Positions 35,540 through 45,113 of a stretch of 64,000 nt of DNA are shown piece after piece; position 1 is the stretch's first letter, and the number at the start of each line of letters is the position of its first letter. This DNA comes from RDYZ01 sp964518905 (GTDB lineage Bacteria; Cyanobacteriota; Cyanobacteriia; Cyanobacteriales; Geitlerinemataceae), in assembly GCA_964518905.1 (NCBI GenBank), contig CAZFJL010000019.1, positions 10,415-74,414 of the forward strand, read 5' to 3'. A program made the position numbers and the translations under genes. The notes below the pieces were generated by a model, which saw nothing but the letters and a program-made list of their open reading frames with translations, was not told where the DNA came from and did not search any database.

Positions 35540-36577
35540 CTATTGAGCGTCCGTACGATCGCCAGTATCCCAGGTTTTGAGCTTAAGTGGTTCGATCAAA
35601 TCATCGACCAACTGATAGTCAACCGCAGGCACAAATCCAGAAAAATTTGCTGCTTTCAGTGCGGCATGGTTGGGAGGAATCTCCAGCAGAATCTGACGCA
35701 CCTGGGTCACGAGCTGGGGATCTGTCTCAGCTAGAGCGGCGATCGGCCACTCTGGATAGAGAGCGGTTGTGTGGGCTAAGGGAAAATCATCATCAACAGC
35801 TTGAAAAACGTTCACCCAATCCAAGCTCGTGATCGTTTGTTCCCGCAACATTTTCTCAAGTTGTCCCGTGCGAACAAAGCCCACATCAACAGAACCATTC
35901 AGCACCGCTAAAACAATATTGTCCTGAGAGTTAATTTCAATAATCTGACTCAGCTCATTAGACAGATCAAATTCCTGTCTTCGGAGATAGTCAATCTGAA
36001 AAACGCACCCACCCGCCGCTGTCTGAGCATCCACGCAGACCATCTGTTTTCCCCGCAGATCCTCGATCGTCTCGATACCGCTATCTGCCCGCACAATAAT
36101 CACGCCACCGAACTGAGTCCCAACCTCAGGGCGACGAGTCGTGACCAAAAACTGGATGTCATATAGCCGTCGCAGTTGCACCGCTGCGATCGGATTATTC
36201 GTGATGAAGTCGAGCTGTTGCCGTTTTACCGCATCAAACTGACTATCTTGATTCAAGGTGATGAGTTCAAACCGCCGACCCATTTTGCTTTCAAGGTAGT
36301 CCAAGAGTGGCCGGTAGCGATTATTTACCGAAATAGCACTATCGCTTGAGAGAACGCCAAACCGTATGACGGGTTGAGAATACGCATCCGCACTTAAGGT
36401 TTCGGAGGTCGCTGTGGGTACAGCTTTAACCTGTTCCAGATTGCGGGTCTGCGACTGACATGCCGTCAAGCAGATTCCCAGCCCGAGGCTAAGTATAACA
36501 ACTGGCCTTTGCCACGGATTACTCGATCGGTTGGATGAATTTTTGTCTTGTGATTGCGTTGGTAGGATAGGGGTCAT
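35540..36577 (-). CDS. PhnD-like substrate-binding lipoprotein
   Basis: 345 aa from ATG 36577; the open frame to 36736 lacks secretory features. Signal peptide ends at lipobox LTAC followed by QSQ, so it is a membrane-tethered periplasmic protein. The body matches the phosphate/phosphonate-binding PhnD family: VIRFGVLSSDSA, DFITNNPIAAVQLR, GVIIVRADSGIETIEDLRGK and GGCVFQIDYL. No ABC ATPase or permease gene accompanies it; instead the next gene is a hybrid kinase. It therefore more likely acts as a receptor for that kinase than as a transporter part. The ligand is unknown. Confidence 0.85.
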   Translation of the reverse strand: MTPILPTQSQDKNSSNRSSNPWQRPVVILSLGLGICLTACQSQTRNLEQVKAVPTATSETLSADAYSQPVIRFGVLSSDSAISVNNRYRPLLDYLESKMGRRFELITLNQDSQFDAVKRQQLDFITNNPIAAVQLRRLYDIQFLVTTRRPEVGTQFGGVIIVRADSGIETIEDLRGKQMVCVDAQTAAGGCVFQIDYLRRQEFDLSNELSQIIEINSQDNIVLAVLNGSVDVGFVRTGQLEKMLREQTITSLDWVNVFQAVDDDFPLAHTTALYPEWPIAALAETDPQLVTQVRQILLEIPPNHAALKAANFSGFVPAVDYQLVDDLIEPLKLKTWDTGDRTDAQ

Positions 36578-36769
36578 CAGTTCATGCAATAGTGTGGCTT
36601 TAAAAGGAGTTAAAGATAGATCAATTAATCCTTCGAGCTGACTTAAAAAAACGTTTCTAATTTCAATGTTTTTTGTCTTGGGTTGCAAAAGTGAAGAAAA
36701 AAATGGTGCAAGTTGAAAGTTGTCTGCCGACATCAAGACCGATCAGTATCAGTAGGTCTGAAAGTTTTA

Positions 36770-36895
36770 GGGCGTGTCATCAATTAGCACCAGACCCCTT
36801 ACGGGGTAAGCAGTTGAACGCCCGACCCAACAAAAAACAAAAGGGGCTGAAACCCTTGCTGAATAAAGGCTACAAATTTAATTGATGACAGCCCC
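36770..36895 (+). mobile_element. 126-bp MITE, copy A
   Basis: GGGCGTGTCATCAATTA at the left and TAATTGATGACAGCCCC at the right form terminal inverted repeats (2 mismatches in 17). TA flanks both ends (36768-36769, 36896-36897), as expected for a TA-targeting transposase. Copy B at 23317-23442 has the same length in opposite orientation. A 70-residue open frame through it is not a gene. It fills most of the gap between the PhnD-like gene and the next unknown gene. Confidence 0.87.
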
Positions 36896-36913
36896 TAGAT
36901 CGTCGTCATGCGA

Positions 36914-37492
36914 TCACTTGGCAAAGTGAAGCTGACAGGCTGGCGGAGCGATCGCAAATTCACAGGTGTAACTGGCAACAGGGAAATCGGGCTGTTGTGG
37001 GTCGAAGATCTGAAAATCGTAGTTATTGGGGCGCAGAACGTACGCGAGTTGGGTCATGAGCGTGTAGCGCTCAAAGTAATTCATCCAATTCCAGCGTTGA
37101 GGATCGATCGTAAAATCAACGCGACGTTCTACGGGGTACACCACCCAGTCTGGAATTAAGCGTTCACCCAGTTCGCGCACTGACCACCATAAACTTGGCT
37201 GGGTAAAAACCGTCTGAGAGATATCGCTATCAGTATAGAAGATGCAATCTGTTGTGCAGGGCAGACGATCCGTGGCCTCTGGCGCAAGTGGCTCGATACT
37301 GGGTTCGATCGCCGATCGGGGCGGCACGCTGGGGGCTGTGGGGAGTGCCTGAGCCTTGAGTGCTGGAGAGACGGCCAAACTAAGCGTTAGACCGGCACAG
37401 ACCAACACGAATGTCCGCCAAAGGGTAAACCCGGATGGTCGATTGAACACGATCGGAGCTTGACCCCAAGGACTGACAACGGCTTGATTCAT
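36914..37492 (-). CDS. secreted hypothetical protein (192 aa)
   Basis: ATG 37492. A long signal region ends in a hydrophobic helix (TFVLVCAGLTLSLAV) with likely cleavage after LKAQA. The mature part is Pro-rich at first, then has Trp/Tyr-rich segments (WWSVRELGERLIPDWVVYP, RWNWMNYFERYTLMTQL) and two Cys pairs that could form disulfides (LPCTTDC and SYTC/PPAC). Family not recognised. It follows the acidic lipoprotein gene by 72 bp on the same strand, so they may be one unit. Confidence 0.65.
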   Translation of the reverse strand: MNQAVVSPWGQAPIVFNRPSGFTLWRTFVLVCAGLTLSLAVSPALKAQALPTAPSVPPRSAIEPSIEPLAPEATDRLPCTTDCIFYTDSDISQTVFTQPSLWWSVRELGERLIPDWVVYPVERRVDFTIDPQRWNWMNYFERYTLMTQLAYVLRPNNYDFQIFDPQQPDFPVASYTCEFAIAPPACQLHFAK

Positions 37493-37564
37493 ATGGGCGT
37501 CTGGTCTCTGGTATAGCGTCCAGGATCGGCGTTGGGTTAGCGATCGGCTCAACGAGATCAAGAT

Positions 37565-39172
37565 TCAGTAAGATTCAGTGGCGATCGGCTCATCGGCTTG
37601 AGCAGACTCCGGAGCTGTTGCACCCTGTAGATTGTCGTTGAGATTGTCGTTGAGATCACTGCGGATCTCAGGCTCGATCGCGGGCGAGGCGATCGAGTCT
37701 AAAACATCAGGCTCTGCATTCTCTACAGGACTGCTTTCTAGCGACTCAAGTTCCGGCTCCGTCGGCTCCGTCGGCTCCATCGGCTCCATCGGCTCCATCG
37801 GCTCCATGGGTTCCATCTCGATCTCATCGCCGGTCACTTCTTTGCTCGTGTCGATCGTCTCCACGGCTGGGATCGATGCGTCCTCTGATTCTTGTTCTGA
37901 GTTTGTGGACTCATTCGTTGCTTCCGGTTCGATCTCAGGCGCAACGGTTCCGGATGTTTCGGCTTCTGGTGCTTCAGTTTCGTCCGGCTCGATCGACAAT
38001 TCGGACGTTTCTGGATTCACCGCTGTCGGTTCCTCGGAAACATCAGGCTCAGACACTTCGGTCTCGGTCTCTGATTGTTCCGGTAAAGAACTTGGCTCGA
38101 TCGCATCCTCGATCGCATCCTCGATCGCATCCTCGATCGGCTCATCCTGAATCTCTTCCTCCGGCAAAGGTTCGACGCCCGCAACACTGAGCGCCGCCTC
38201 AAAACTCACACCGCCGCTGACGATCTCCGACAGCCCATCCTTGAGCTGATCATCATACTCAAACAGTCGCACAGTTGAATTAAACGCATTCTCGATCGGC
38301 TCGCCCAGCTCATCAATCAACTCCAACTGCAACCAGTTTTGACCGGGTTTAACCCCCTTGAGATAGATCGGCTCCCAGCGATCGAGCGTGAAACTCTGAC
38401 CATTTACCGTCACGCGCACGCGCCAATCTGCAATCGCATCATCCCCAAACTCTTGGGCGATCGCGTGTAGCGGCGCATTTGTTAAATAAAAATCCAACAG
38501 AATCGGTTCTGCACCGTAGGCTCCACTCGGTTGGTTATAAGTCAACAGCGGACGCGCTGAATCGGGCGCGTTTTTGCCCGTCTTCGTATAAATATGGAAC
38601 GTCGTCTGAGCAAACGCACCCTCATTCTTGAAACTTTCCGACCACGGACGCGCGGCAAACACTCGGAGCGTATGAGTCCCCGGCGTTAGATCGGTCAAGA
38701 CGATCGGCTCGCTGGTATCGAAGACAAGCCGATCCGGTTGATCATCGAGTAGAAGATGGAGATGGGGGCCAAGACCGAAACGATCGTCACGAAACAGCGG
38801 CAAGCCCGTAACCTTGAGGGCGACGTCAACCGTATCGCTTTCAATAACGCTGTTCGGAGCAGGCAAAACGATTGAAACCTGGGGACGATAGCGAGCAAAA
38901 CGCGATCGCAACTGTTGCAGCAGGATCGGCGGGGAAACTTCGGCGACTTGCTGAGATGCACGGGTCGCCGCGATCGGAGTCGTCTTGCTCGGTGTATCCA
39001 ACGGAATCGAAACCGATGTTTCCTGACTGTCTCCGCAGCCCGCTAGCGCAAAAGTCAACGTCAAGATCACACCAAACATTCGTCCGACTCGCACCAGCCG
39101 AGACAGGATTTCACTACAGCTACGCCCGAAGCTGCTCGCGATCGCAGCTAAAACACTATATATATGTCGCAT
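37565..39172 (-). CDS. lipoprotein with acidic repetitive C-terminal tail
   Basis: 535 aa from ATG 39172; ATG 39079 would place a compact signal peptide directly at the start. Lipobox LAGC (FALAGCGDSQ). Residues of about 95-320 form beta-rich domains (VSIVLPAPNSVIESDTVDV, LTDLTPGTHTLRVFA), resembling cell-wall-associated beta-sandwich modules. The C-terminal 200 residues are Glu/Pro/Ser-rich with exact short repeats: EDAI x3, MEP x4 then TEP x2, and LNDN x2. The coding DNA repeats with 9- and 12-bp periods (37765-37810, 38098-38142), so length variation between strains is likely. Function unknown. Confidence 0.75.
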   Translation of the reverse strand: MRHIYSVLAAIASSFGRSCSEILSRLVRVGRMFGVILTLTFALAGCGDSQETSVSIPLDTPSKTTPIAATRASQQVAEVSPPILLQQLRSRFARYRPQVSIVLPAPNSVIESDTVDVALKVTGLPLFRDDRFGLGPHLHLLLDDQPDRLVFDTSEPIVLTDLTPGTHTLRVFAARPWSESFKNEGAFAQTTFHIYTKTGKNAPDSARPLLTYNQPSGAYGAEPILLDFYLTNAPLHAIAQEFGDDAIADWRVRVTVNGQSFTLDRWEPIYLKGVKPGQNWLQLELIDELGEPIENAFNSTVRLFEYDDQLKDGLSEIVSGGVSFEAALSVAGVEPLPEEEIQDEPIEDAIEDAIEDAIEPSSLPEQSETETEVSEPDVSEEPTAVNPETSELSIEPDETEAPEAETSGTVAPEIEPEATNESTNSEQESEDASIPAVETIDTSKEVTGDEIEMEPMEPMEPMEPMEPTEPTEPELESLESSPVENAEPDVLDSIASPAIEPEIRSDLNDNLNDNLQGATAPESAQADEPIATESY

Positions 39173-39793
39173 TTTTTGCGGTGTTCCTATCTCGTCATCT
39201 TGCCTACCCATCATCACCCGTCCGGTTCACACCGAACGCGATTTATCTAAAAAATCTGTACGACACTATAGCCCGAAAGCCCAATCCCGAAATATAGGTC
39301 TCGAACCGATGACGTAGACCTCATTCGGGATACCGCAAATTGCCCCGTATTGATCCCCATCCTCCCTAAATCGATCAAAAACTTCATTAAGGACAGCCAA
39401 ACATTGCTGTATGTAAACCTAGACTTACTTTTGTAACAAAGCGATTCGTTCGTTTCTAGACAGTATTCATGACGATTTATTTCAGGCTGAATCGATGACT
39501 GTGTATTGGTTTGAATTCTGTCAGCGGAAGACCTATAATCACATCCGTACCGTCTTGCACTCGAGCGATCGGGGATTGCAATTCGGCTCTGGGACTCAGT
39601 TCCAGCGACGAAGCAAGCCTGCTCTCTAGCATAAAGCTGATTGCAAGCGAGCAAAAAGATAAAAAACTCAACATAGGGTTTCACGACCCGATCTTTACTT
39701 TCGAATTGAAGCGAGAGTAGGTCGTAATTCCCCCTAGCAAAAGTTGAGACGGACCCAATTCCTCATTCCTGGAATAGAGAGAGGAGAGACTCA
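39173..39793. promoter_or_regulatory. psaA upstream region
   Basis: 621 bp without a convincing gene, between the lipoprotein start (-) and psaA (+), so it holds the psaAB promoters and leader. GAGGAG at 39781-39786, 7 bases before ATG 39794, is the psaA ribosome binding site. TTTGTAAC at 39430-39437 resembles one half of the HLR1 element bound by RpaB at light-regulated genes, but the second half is not clear. No certain -10/-35 was identified. Confidence 0.5.
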
Positions 39794-42049
39794 ATGACGA
39801 TTAGTCCCCCAGAGCGGGATGCGAAAGTCAAAGTTGAGGTTGATGAAAACCCAGTTCCGACTTCTTTCGAGAAGTGGGGCAAACCGGGACACTTCGACCG
39901 CACTTTGGCTCGAGGCCCCAAAACCACAACTTGGATTTGGAACCTCCACGCTGACGCTCACGATTTCGATAGTCAGTCCAAAGACCTTGAAGAAGTGTCG
40001 CGCAAAATTTTTAGCGCACACTTTGGTCAACTGGCCGTTATTTTCATTTGGCTGAGTGCTGGATTCTTCCATGGCGCTCGTTTTTCGAATTACGAAGCCT
40101 GGTTGAGCGACCCCACGGGCATTAAGCCCAGCGCTCAAGTTGTTTGGTCCGTTGTGGGCCAAGAAATTCTCAATGCTGATGTCGGCGGCGGATTCCACGG
40201 AATCCAAATCACTTCCGGCCTCTTCCATGTGTGGCGTGCAGCCGGTTTCACTAACGAAACTCAGCTCTACGCAACCGCGATCGGCGGCCTGGTTATGGCA
40301 GCACTGATGCTGTTCGGCGGCTGGTTCCACTACCACGTGAAAGCTCCTAAGCTCTCGTGGTTCCAAAACGTGGAATCGATGCTGAACCATCACCTGTCTG
40401 GCCTCTTCGGTCTCGGTTCCCTGTCTTGGGCCGGTCACCAGATTCACGTGGCACTGCCAGTGAATCAGATGCTCGACAAAGGCATTGCACCGGCGGACAT
40501 TCCGCTGCCGCACGAATACGCGTTCAGCACCGACGCGATGGCTCAGTTTTTCCCGAGCTTCTCGCAAGGTCTCACGCCGTTCTTCACCCTCAACTGGGGT
40601 GCGTACTCGGACTTCCTGACCTTCAAGGGCGGTCTGAACCCTCAGACCGGTAGCCTCTGGATGACAGACATCGCGCATCACCACCTGGCGATCGCCGTAC
40701 TGTTCATCATTGCTGGCCACATGTACCGCACCAACTGGGGTATCGGTCACAGCATCAAGGAAATCCTTGAAGCCCACAAAGGCCCGTTCACCGGTGAAGG
40801 TCATAAAGGTCTCTACGAGATCCTCACGACCTCCTGGCACGCTCAACTGGCGATCAACCTCGCCATGATGGGTTCGGTCAGCATCATCGTGGCGCAACAC
40901 ATGTACGCGATGCCTCCGTATCCGTACATTGCAACGGACTACCCGACGCAGCTTTCGATCTTCACACACCACATGTGGATCGGCGGTTTCTTGATTGTTG
41001 GTGCAGGCGCTCACGCGTCGATCTTCATGGTTCGTGACTACGATCCGGCCAAGAACGTCAACAATCTGCTCGATCGGGTTATCCGTCACCGCGATGCGAT
41101 CATTTCGCACCTGAACTGGGTGTGTATTTGGCTGGGCTTCCACAGCTTCGGTCTCTACATTCACAACGATACGATGCGTGCTCTGGGTCGTCCCCAGGAC
41201 ATGTTCTCGGATAGTGCCATTCAGCTTCAGCCGATCTTTGCGCAGTGGATCCAAGGTCTACACTCCGTAGCCGCAGGTGCTACCGCTCCTAACGCACTGG
41301 CGAACGTCAGCCCCGTTTTCGGTGGCGATGTCGTTGCCGTTGGTGGCAAAGTTGCGATGGCTCCGATGGTTCTGGGTACGGCGGACTTCATGGTTCACCA
41401 CATCCACGCCTTCACGATCCACGTCACCGTGCTGATCCTACTGAAAGGCGTTCTGTACGCTCGTAGCTCGCGCCTTATCCCTGATAAAGCCGAACTCGGT
41501 TTCCGCTTCCCGTGCGATGGCCCCGGTCGTGGCGGCACCTGCCAGGTTTCTGGTTGGGACCACGTCTTCCTGGGTCTGTTCTGGATGTACAACTCCCTGT
41601 CGATCGTCATCTTCCACTTCTCGTGGAAAATGCAGTCCGACATCTGGGGCTCAGTTGCTGGCGATGGTTCGGTCACGAACATCACCTACGGCAACTTTGC
41701 TGAAAGCGCAATCACCATCAATGGTTGGCTGCGTGACTTCCTGTGGGCACAAGCTTCCCAGGTCATCAACTCCTACGGTTCGGCTCTGTCGGCCTACGGT
41801 CTGATGTTCCTCGGCGCTCACTTCGTTTGGGCGTTCAGCCTGATGTTCCTGTTCAGTGGCCGTGGTTACTGGCAAGAACTGATTGAATCGATCGTCTGGG
41901 CTCACAACAAACTGAAAGTCGCTCCGGCTATCCAGCCTCGCGCTCTCAGCATCATCCAAGGTCGCGCCGTTGGCGTGGCACACTACCTCCTCGGTGGTAT
42001 CGCAACGACTTGGGCGTTCTTCCTAGCACGGATTATCTCCGTCGGGTAA
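39794..42049 (+). CDS. psaA: photosystem I P700 chlorophyll a apoprotein A1
   Basis: Core reaction-centre subunit, 751 aa, eleven transmembrane helices in the thylakoid membrane. It binds P700, A0, A1 and, with PsaB, the Fx [4Fe-4S] cluster through Cys574 and Cys583 (FPCDGPGRGGTC). Many conserved His pairs for chlorophyll are present (MLNHHLSGLFGLGS, DIAHHHLAIAV). The C terminus is LARIISVG. psaB follows after 32 bp, the standard psaAB operon. Codon choice is highly biased, as expected for a strongly expressed gene. Confidence 0.99.
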   Translation: MTISPPERDAKVKVEVDENPVPTSFEKWGKPGHFDRTLARGPKTTTWIWNLHADAHDFDSQSKDLEEVSRKIFSAHFGQLAVIFIWLSAGFFHGARFSNYEAWLSDPTGIKPSAQVVWSVVGQEILNADVGGGFHGIQITSGLFHVWRAAGFTNETQLYATAIGGLVMAALMLFGGWFHYHVKAPKLSWFQNVESMLNHHLSGLFGLGSLSWAGHQIHVALPVNQMLDKGIAPADIPLPHEYAFSTDAMAQFFPSFSQGLTPFFTLNWGAYSDFLTFKGGLNPQTGSLWMTDIAHHHLAIAVLFIIAGHMYRTNWGIGHSIKEILEAHKGPFTGEGHKGLYEILTTSWHAQLAINLAMMGSVSIIVAQHMYAMPPYPYIATDYPTQLSIFTHHMWIGGFLIVGAGAHASIFMVRDYDPAKNVNNLLDRVIRHRDAIISHLNWVCIWLGFHSFGLYIHNDTMRALGRPQDMFSDSAIQLQPIFAQWIQGLHSVAAGATAPNALANVSPVFGGDVVAVGGKVAMAPMVLGTADFMVHHIHAFTIHVTVLILLKGVLYARSSRLIPDKAELGFRFPCDGPGRGGTCQVSGWDHVFLGLFWMYNSLSIVIFHFSWKMQSDIWGSVAGDGSVTNITYGNFAESAITINGWLRDFLWAQASQVINSYGSALSAYGLMFLGAHFVWAFSLMFLFSGRGYWQELIESIVWAHNKLKVAPAIQPRALSIIQGRAVGVAHYLLGGIATTWAFFLARIISVG

Positions 42050-42081
42050 CACTAAGGTACAGCTCCTTTTAGTTAGGATTC

Positions 42082-44286
42082 ATGGCAACTAAATTTCCAA
42101 AATTTAGCCAAGACCTGGCACAGGACCCGACTACCCGTCGGATCTGGTACGGAATTGCCACAGCTCACGACTTTGAAAGCCACGATGGCATGACGGAGGA
42201 GAATCTTTACCAAAAGATCTTCGCCTCCCACTTCGGCCACTTGGCAATCATCTTCCTCTGGACTTCGGGCAACCTGTTCCACGTCGCTTGGCAAGGCAAC
42301 TTCGAGCAATGGATCACTGATCCGCTCAACATCCGCCCGATCGCCCACGCGATTTGGGACCCTCACTTCGGTGAAGGCGCAACGGCTGCGTTCACGCAGG
42401 CCGGTGCAAACACGACCGTTAACGTCGCTTACTCCGGTGTTTATCACTGGTGGTACACGATCGGAATGCGCACGAATGGCGACCTCTACCAAGGTTCCAT
42501 TTTCCTTCTCGTCCTAGCAGCCGTGATGCTGTTTGCGGGTTGGTTGCACCTTCAGCCCAAATTCCGCCCCAGCCTTTCTTGGTTCAAGAATGCTGAGTCG
42601 CGCCTCAACCACCACCTGGCTGGTTTGTTCGGCGTTAGCTCGCTGGCGTGGACGGGTCACTTGGTACACGTTGCAATTCCCGAGTCGCGCGGCCAACATG
42701 TCGGTTGGGATAACTTCCTGACCACCATGCCTCACCCGGCTGGTCTAGCTCCCTTCTTTACTGGGAACTGGGGTGTGTACGCGGAAAATGCTGACACGGC
42801 AGGCCATGTCTTCGGTACCTCCACAGGTTCCGGCACGGCAATCCTGACCTTCCTCGGCGGCTTCCACCCGCAGACCGAATCGCTGTGGCTGACCGATATG
42901 GCTCACCACCACCTAGCGATCGCGGTGATCTTCATCATCGCCGGTCACATGTACCGCACCAACTTCGGTATTGGTCACAGCATTAAGGAAATCCTTAGCG
43001 CTCACAAACCGCCGAGTGGTCGTCTAGGTGCTGGTCATACCGGCATGTACGACACGGTCAACAACTCGCTGCACTTCCAACTTGGTCTCGCCCTGGCTAG
43101 CCTTGGCGTCATCACCTCCCTGGTTGCACAGCACATGTACGCGCTGCCGCCTTACGCCTTCATGGCTGAGGATCAAACCACAATGGCTGCGCTGTACACC
43201 CACCACCAATACATCGCGGGTTTCCTGATGGTTGGTGCGTTCGCTCACGGTGCGATCTTCTTCATTCGTGACTACGACCCCGAAGCCAACAAGGACAACG
43301 TCCTGGCTCGGATGCTCGAACACAAAGAAGCGATCATCTCTCACCTGAGCTGGGTTTCGCTCTTCCTCGGTTTCCATACCCTGGGTCTCTACGTCCACAA
43401 CGACGTAATGCAGGCGTTCGGTACACCCGAAAAACAAATCCTGATTGAACCCGTCTTCGCACAATTCGTGCAAGCTTCGTCAGGTAAAGCGCTGTACGGC
43501 TTTGACGTGCTGCTGGCAAGCGCCGGTAGTGCTGCAAGCACCGCAGCCGACGGTATCTGGCTCTCGGGCTGGCTGGATGCAATCAACAGCGGCGATAACT
43601 CGCTGTTCTTGACCATTGGCCCTGGCGACTTCCTGGTTCACCATGCGATCGCCCTGGGTCTGCACACCACGACCCTCATCCTCGTCAAAGGCGCTCTGGA
43701 TGCTCGTGGTTCTAAGCTGATGCCGGACAAAAAAGACTTCGGCTACAGCTTCCCTTGTGACGGCCCTGGCCGTGGCGGTACATGCGACATCTCTGCTTGG
43801 GATTCGTTCTACCTCGCCATGTTCTGGATGCTGAACACCCTGGGTTGGCTGACCTTCTACTGGCACTGGAAACACCTAGCTGTCTGGCAAGGTAACGTCG
43901 CTCAGTTCAACGAATCTTCGACCTACCTGATGGGCTGGTTCCGCGATTACCTGTGGCTAAACTCGTCGCAGTTGATCAACGGCTACAACCCCTACGGTGT
44001 AACCAACCTCTCGGTTTGGGCTTGGATGTTCCTCTTCGGTCACCTTGTGTGGGCGACGGGCTTCATGTTCCTCATCTCCTGGCGTGGTTACTGGCAAGAG
44101 CTGATCGAAACCATCGTCTGGGCTCACGAGCGTACCCCGCTTGCGAATCTGGTTCGTTGGAAAGACAAGCCCGTTGCTCTGTCGATCGTTCAAGCACGCT
44201 TGGTGGGTCTGGCTCACTTCACGGTGGGTTACATCTTCACCTATGCGGCCTTCCTCATAGCTTCAACTGCTGGGAAATTCGGTTAA
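42082..44286 (+). CDS. psaB: photosystem I P700 chlorophyll a apoprotein A2
   Basis: Second half of the PSI reaction-centre heterodimer, 734 aa, eleven helices. Fx ligands are Cys559 and Cys568 in FPCDGPGRGGTC. The N-terminal ATKFPKFSQDLAQDPTTRRIW and C-terminal FTYAAFLIASTAGKFG are characteristic of PsaB. AGGA about 7 bases ahead of ATG 42082 serves as the ribosome binding site. Co-transcribed with psaA; a terminator hairpin lies at 44319-44357. Confidence 0.99.
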   Translation: MATKFPKFSQDLAQDPTTRRIWYGIATAHDFESHDGMTEENLYQKIFASHFGHLAIIFLWTSGNLFHVAWQGNFEQWITDPLNIRPIAHAIWDPHFGEGATAAFTQAGANTTVNVAYSGVYHWWYTIGMRTNGDLYQGSIFLLVLAAVMLFAGWLHLQPKFRPSLSWFKNAESRLNHHLAGLFGVSSLAWTGHLVHVAIPESRGQHVGWDNFLTTMPHPAGLAPFFTGNWGVYAENADTAGHVFGTSTGSGTAILTFLGGFHPQTESLWLTDMAHHHLAIAVIFIIAGHMYRTNFGIGHSIKEILSAHKPPSGRLGAGHTGMYDTVNNSLHFQLGLALASLGVITSLVAQHMYALPPYAFMAEDQTTMAALYTHHQYIAGFLMVGAFAHGAIFFIRDYDPEANKDNVLARMLEHKEAIISHLSWVSLFLGFHTLGLYVHNDVMQAFGTPEKQILIEPVFAQFVQASSGKALYGFDVLLASAGSAASTAADGIWLSGWLDAINSGDNSLFLTIGPGDFLVHHAIALGLHTTTLILVKGALDARGSKLMPDKKDFGYSFPCDGPGRGGTCDISAWDSFYLAMFWMLNTLGWLTFYWHWKHLAVWQGNVAQFNESSTYLMGWFRDYLWLNSSQLINGYNPYGVTNLSVWAWMFLFGHLVWATGFMFLISWRGYWQELIETIVWAHERTPLANLVRWKDKPVALSIVQARLVGLAHFTVGYIFTYAAFLIASTAGKFG

Positions 44287-44318
44287 CAACTAGCTGCATT
44301 TTTCAATAATTGAAACAG

Positions 44319-44359
44319 AAACTCTCGGTTTGGGGCTATTGTCCTGGCCGGGAGTTTTT
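44319..44359 (+). terminator. rho-independent terminator of psaAB
   Basis: AAACTCTCGG (44319-44328) pairs with CCGGGAGTTT (44348-44357) with one mismatch, and the right arm runs into a T5 tract. It lies 33 bp after the psaB stop. Confidence 0.75.
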
Positions 44360-44497
44360 GCTGGAGGGGAGTCTGATTAACTGAAACCTTAGTCAAAGCA
44401 CTCAAAAGAGAACACATTTTTATCAAACGATCGTGCCATGTCATAATAATTAACAGTTTTTTTAAGGTTGCTTGACAATTCACGCACGTCTTTAATC

Positions 44498-44890
44498 ATG
44501 GACACTCCCGAGCCCGTAAACAACGAGAGCAGCAATGAGTCGATCGTCGAGAGCGCCGAGAGCCTAGACGTCCGCGACGAATCGCTCGACTGTCACGAAT
44601 GCCGATCCTGCGGCTACGTCTACGATCCGAGTAAAGGTGACAGCACCGGCAGTATTGCGGCCGAAACTGCCTTCGCCGATCTTCCGCCTAACTGGCGTTG
44701 CCCTGTGTGTAGCGCTCGTAAAAAAGCATTTGCCAATATCGGCCCAGTGGGTGTGGCCTCTGGCTTCAAAGAGAACCTGGGTTTTGGTCTTGGGGTCAAC
44801 ACGCTGACGCCCAGTCAAAAAAATATCCTTATCTTTGGTAGCTTGTTGGTCGGACTGATTATGATGCTCAGTCTTTACGGCTTGGGATAG
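44498..44890 (+). CDS. rubA: membrane-anchored rubredoxin RubA
   Basis: Small iron protein needed for photosystem assembly in cyanobacteria and plastids. 130 aa from ATG 44498 (an upstream TTG is less likely). Order: an acidic 30-residue leader, the rubredoxin domain with Fe ligands Cys35/Cys38 (CRSCGYVYDP) and Cys68/Cys71 (RCPVCSARK), a linker (FKENLGFGLGVNTL), and a C-terminal membrane helix at about 109-127. An extra Cys32 stands next to the first ligand pair. It heads the conserved rubA-ycf48-psbEFLJ cluster. Confidence 0.96.
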   Translation: MDTPEPVNNESSNESIVESAESLDVRDESLDCHECRSCGYVYDPSKGDSTGSIAAETAFADLPPNWRCPVCSARKKAFANIGPVGVASGFKENLGFGLGVNTLTPSQKNILIFGSLLVGLIMMLSLYGLG

Positions 44891-45113
44891 GCCGCGACGT
44901 AGGACATACTCAAGCCTGAGTTGCGTTTGCTGGCTTCGTGTTTCGGTCAATTGAAGAAACACGCTGAATAGAGCTTTGAAGACTGTAAATCGCAGGTTAC
45001 CCGTGATTTATACCGATCCCTCTCTAGCTCGTAACGTTTTGTTCTACGTTTTTGCGATCGCACACCATTTTTAGCGACGTTATTAGTGATTCAACTTGCA
45101 ATATTTTTTATCG

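Noticed and set aside
36673..36885. 70-codon ORF, and a 60-codon relative at 23327-23509
   Set aside because: Both are reading frames through the 126-bp MITE; similarity between them reflects the repeat, not a gene family.
37632..38150. Ser/Gly-rich 172-codon ORF opposite the acidic lipoprotein tail
   Set aside because: It is the complement of Glu/Pro repeat codons; a composition artefact.
39791..41254. 487-codon open frame antisense to psaA
   Set aside because: It is a mirror of the strongly biased psaA codons; no ribosome site, no recognisable domain, and psaA itself is certain.
43024..43875. Antisense open frames over psaB
   Set aside because: Same shadow effect as in psaA; Arg/Val/His-rich translations with no family likeness.
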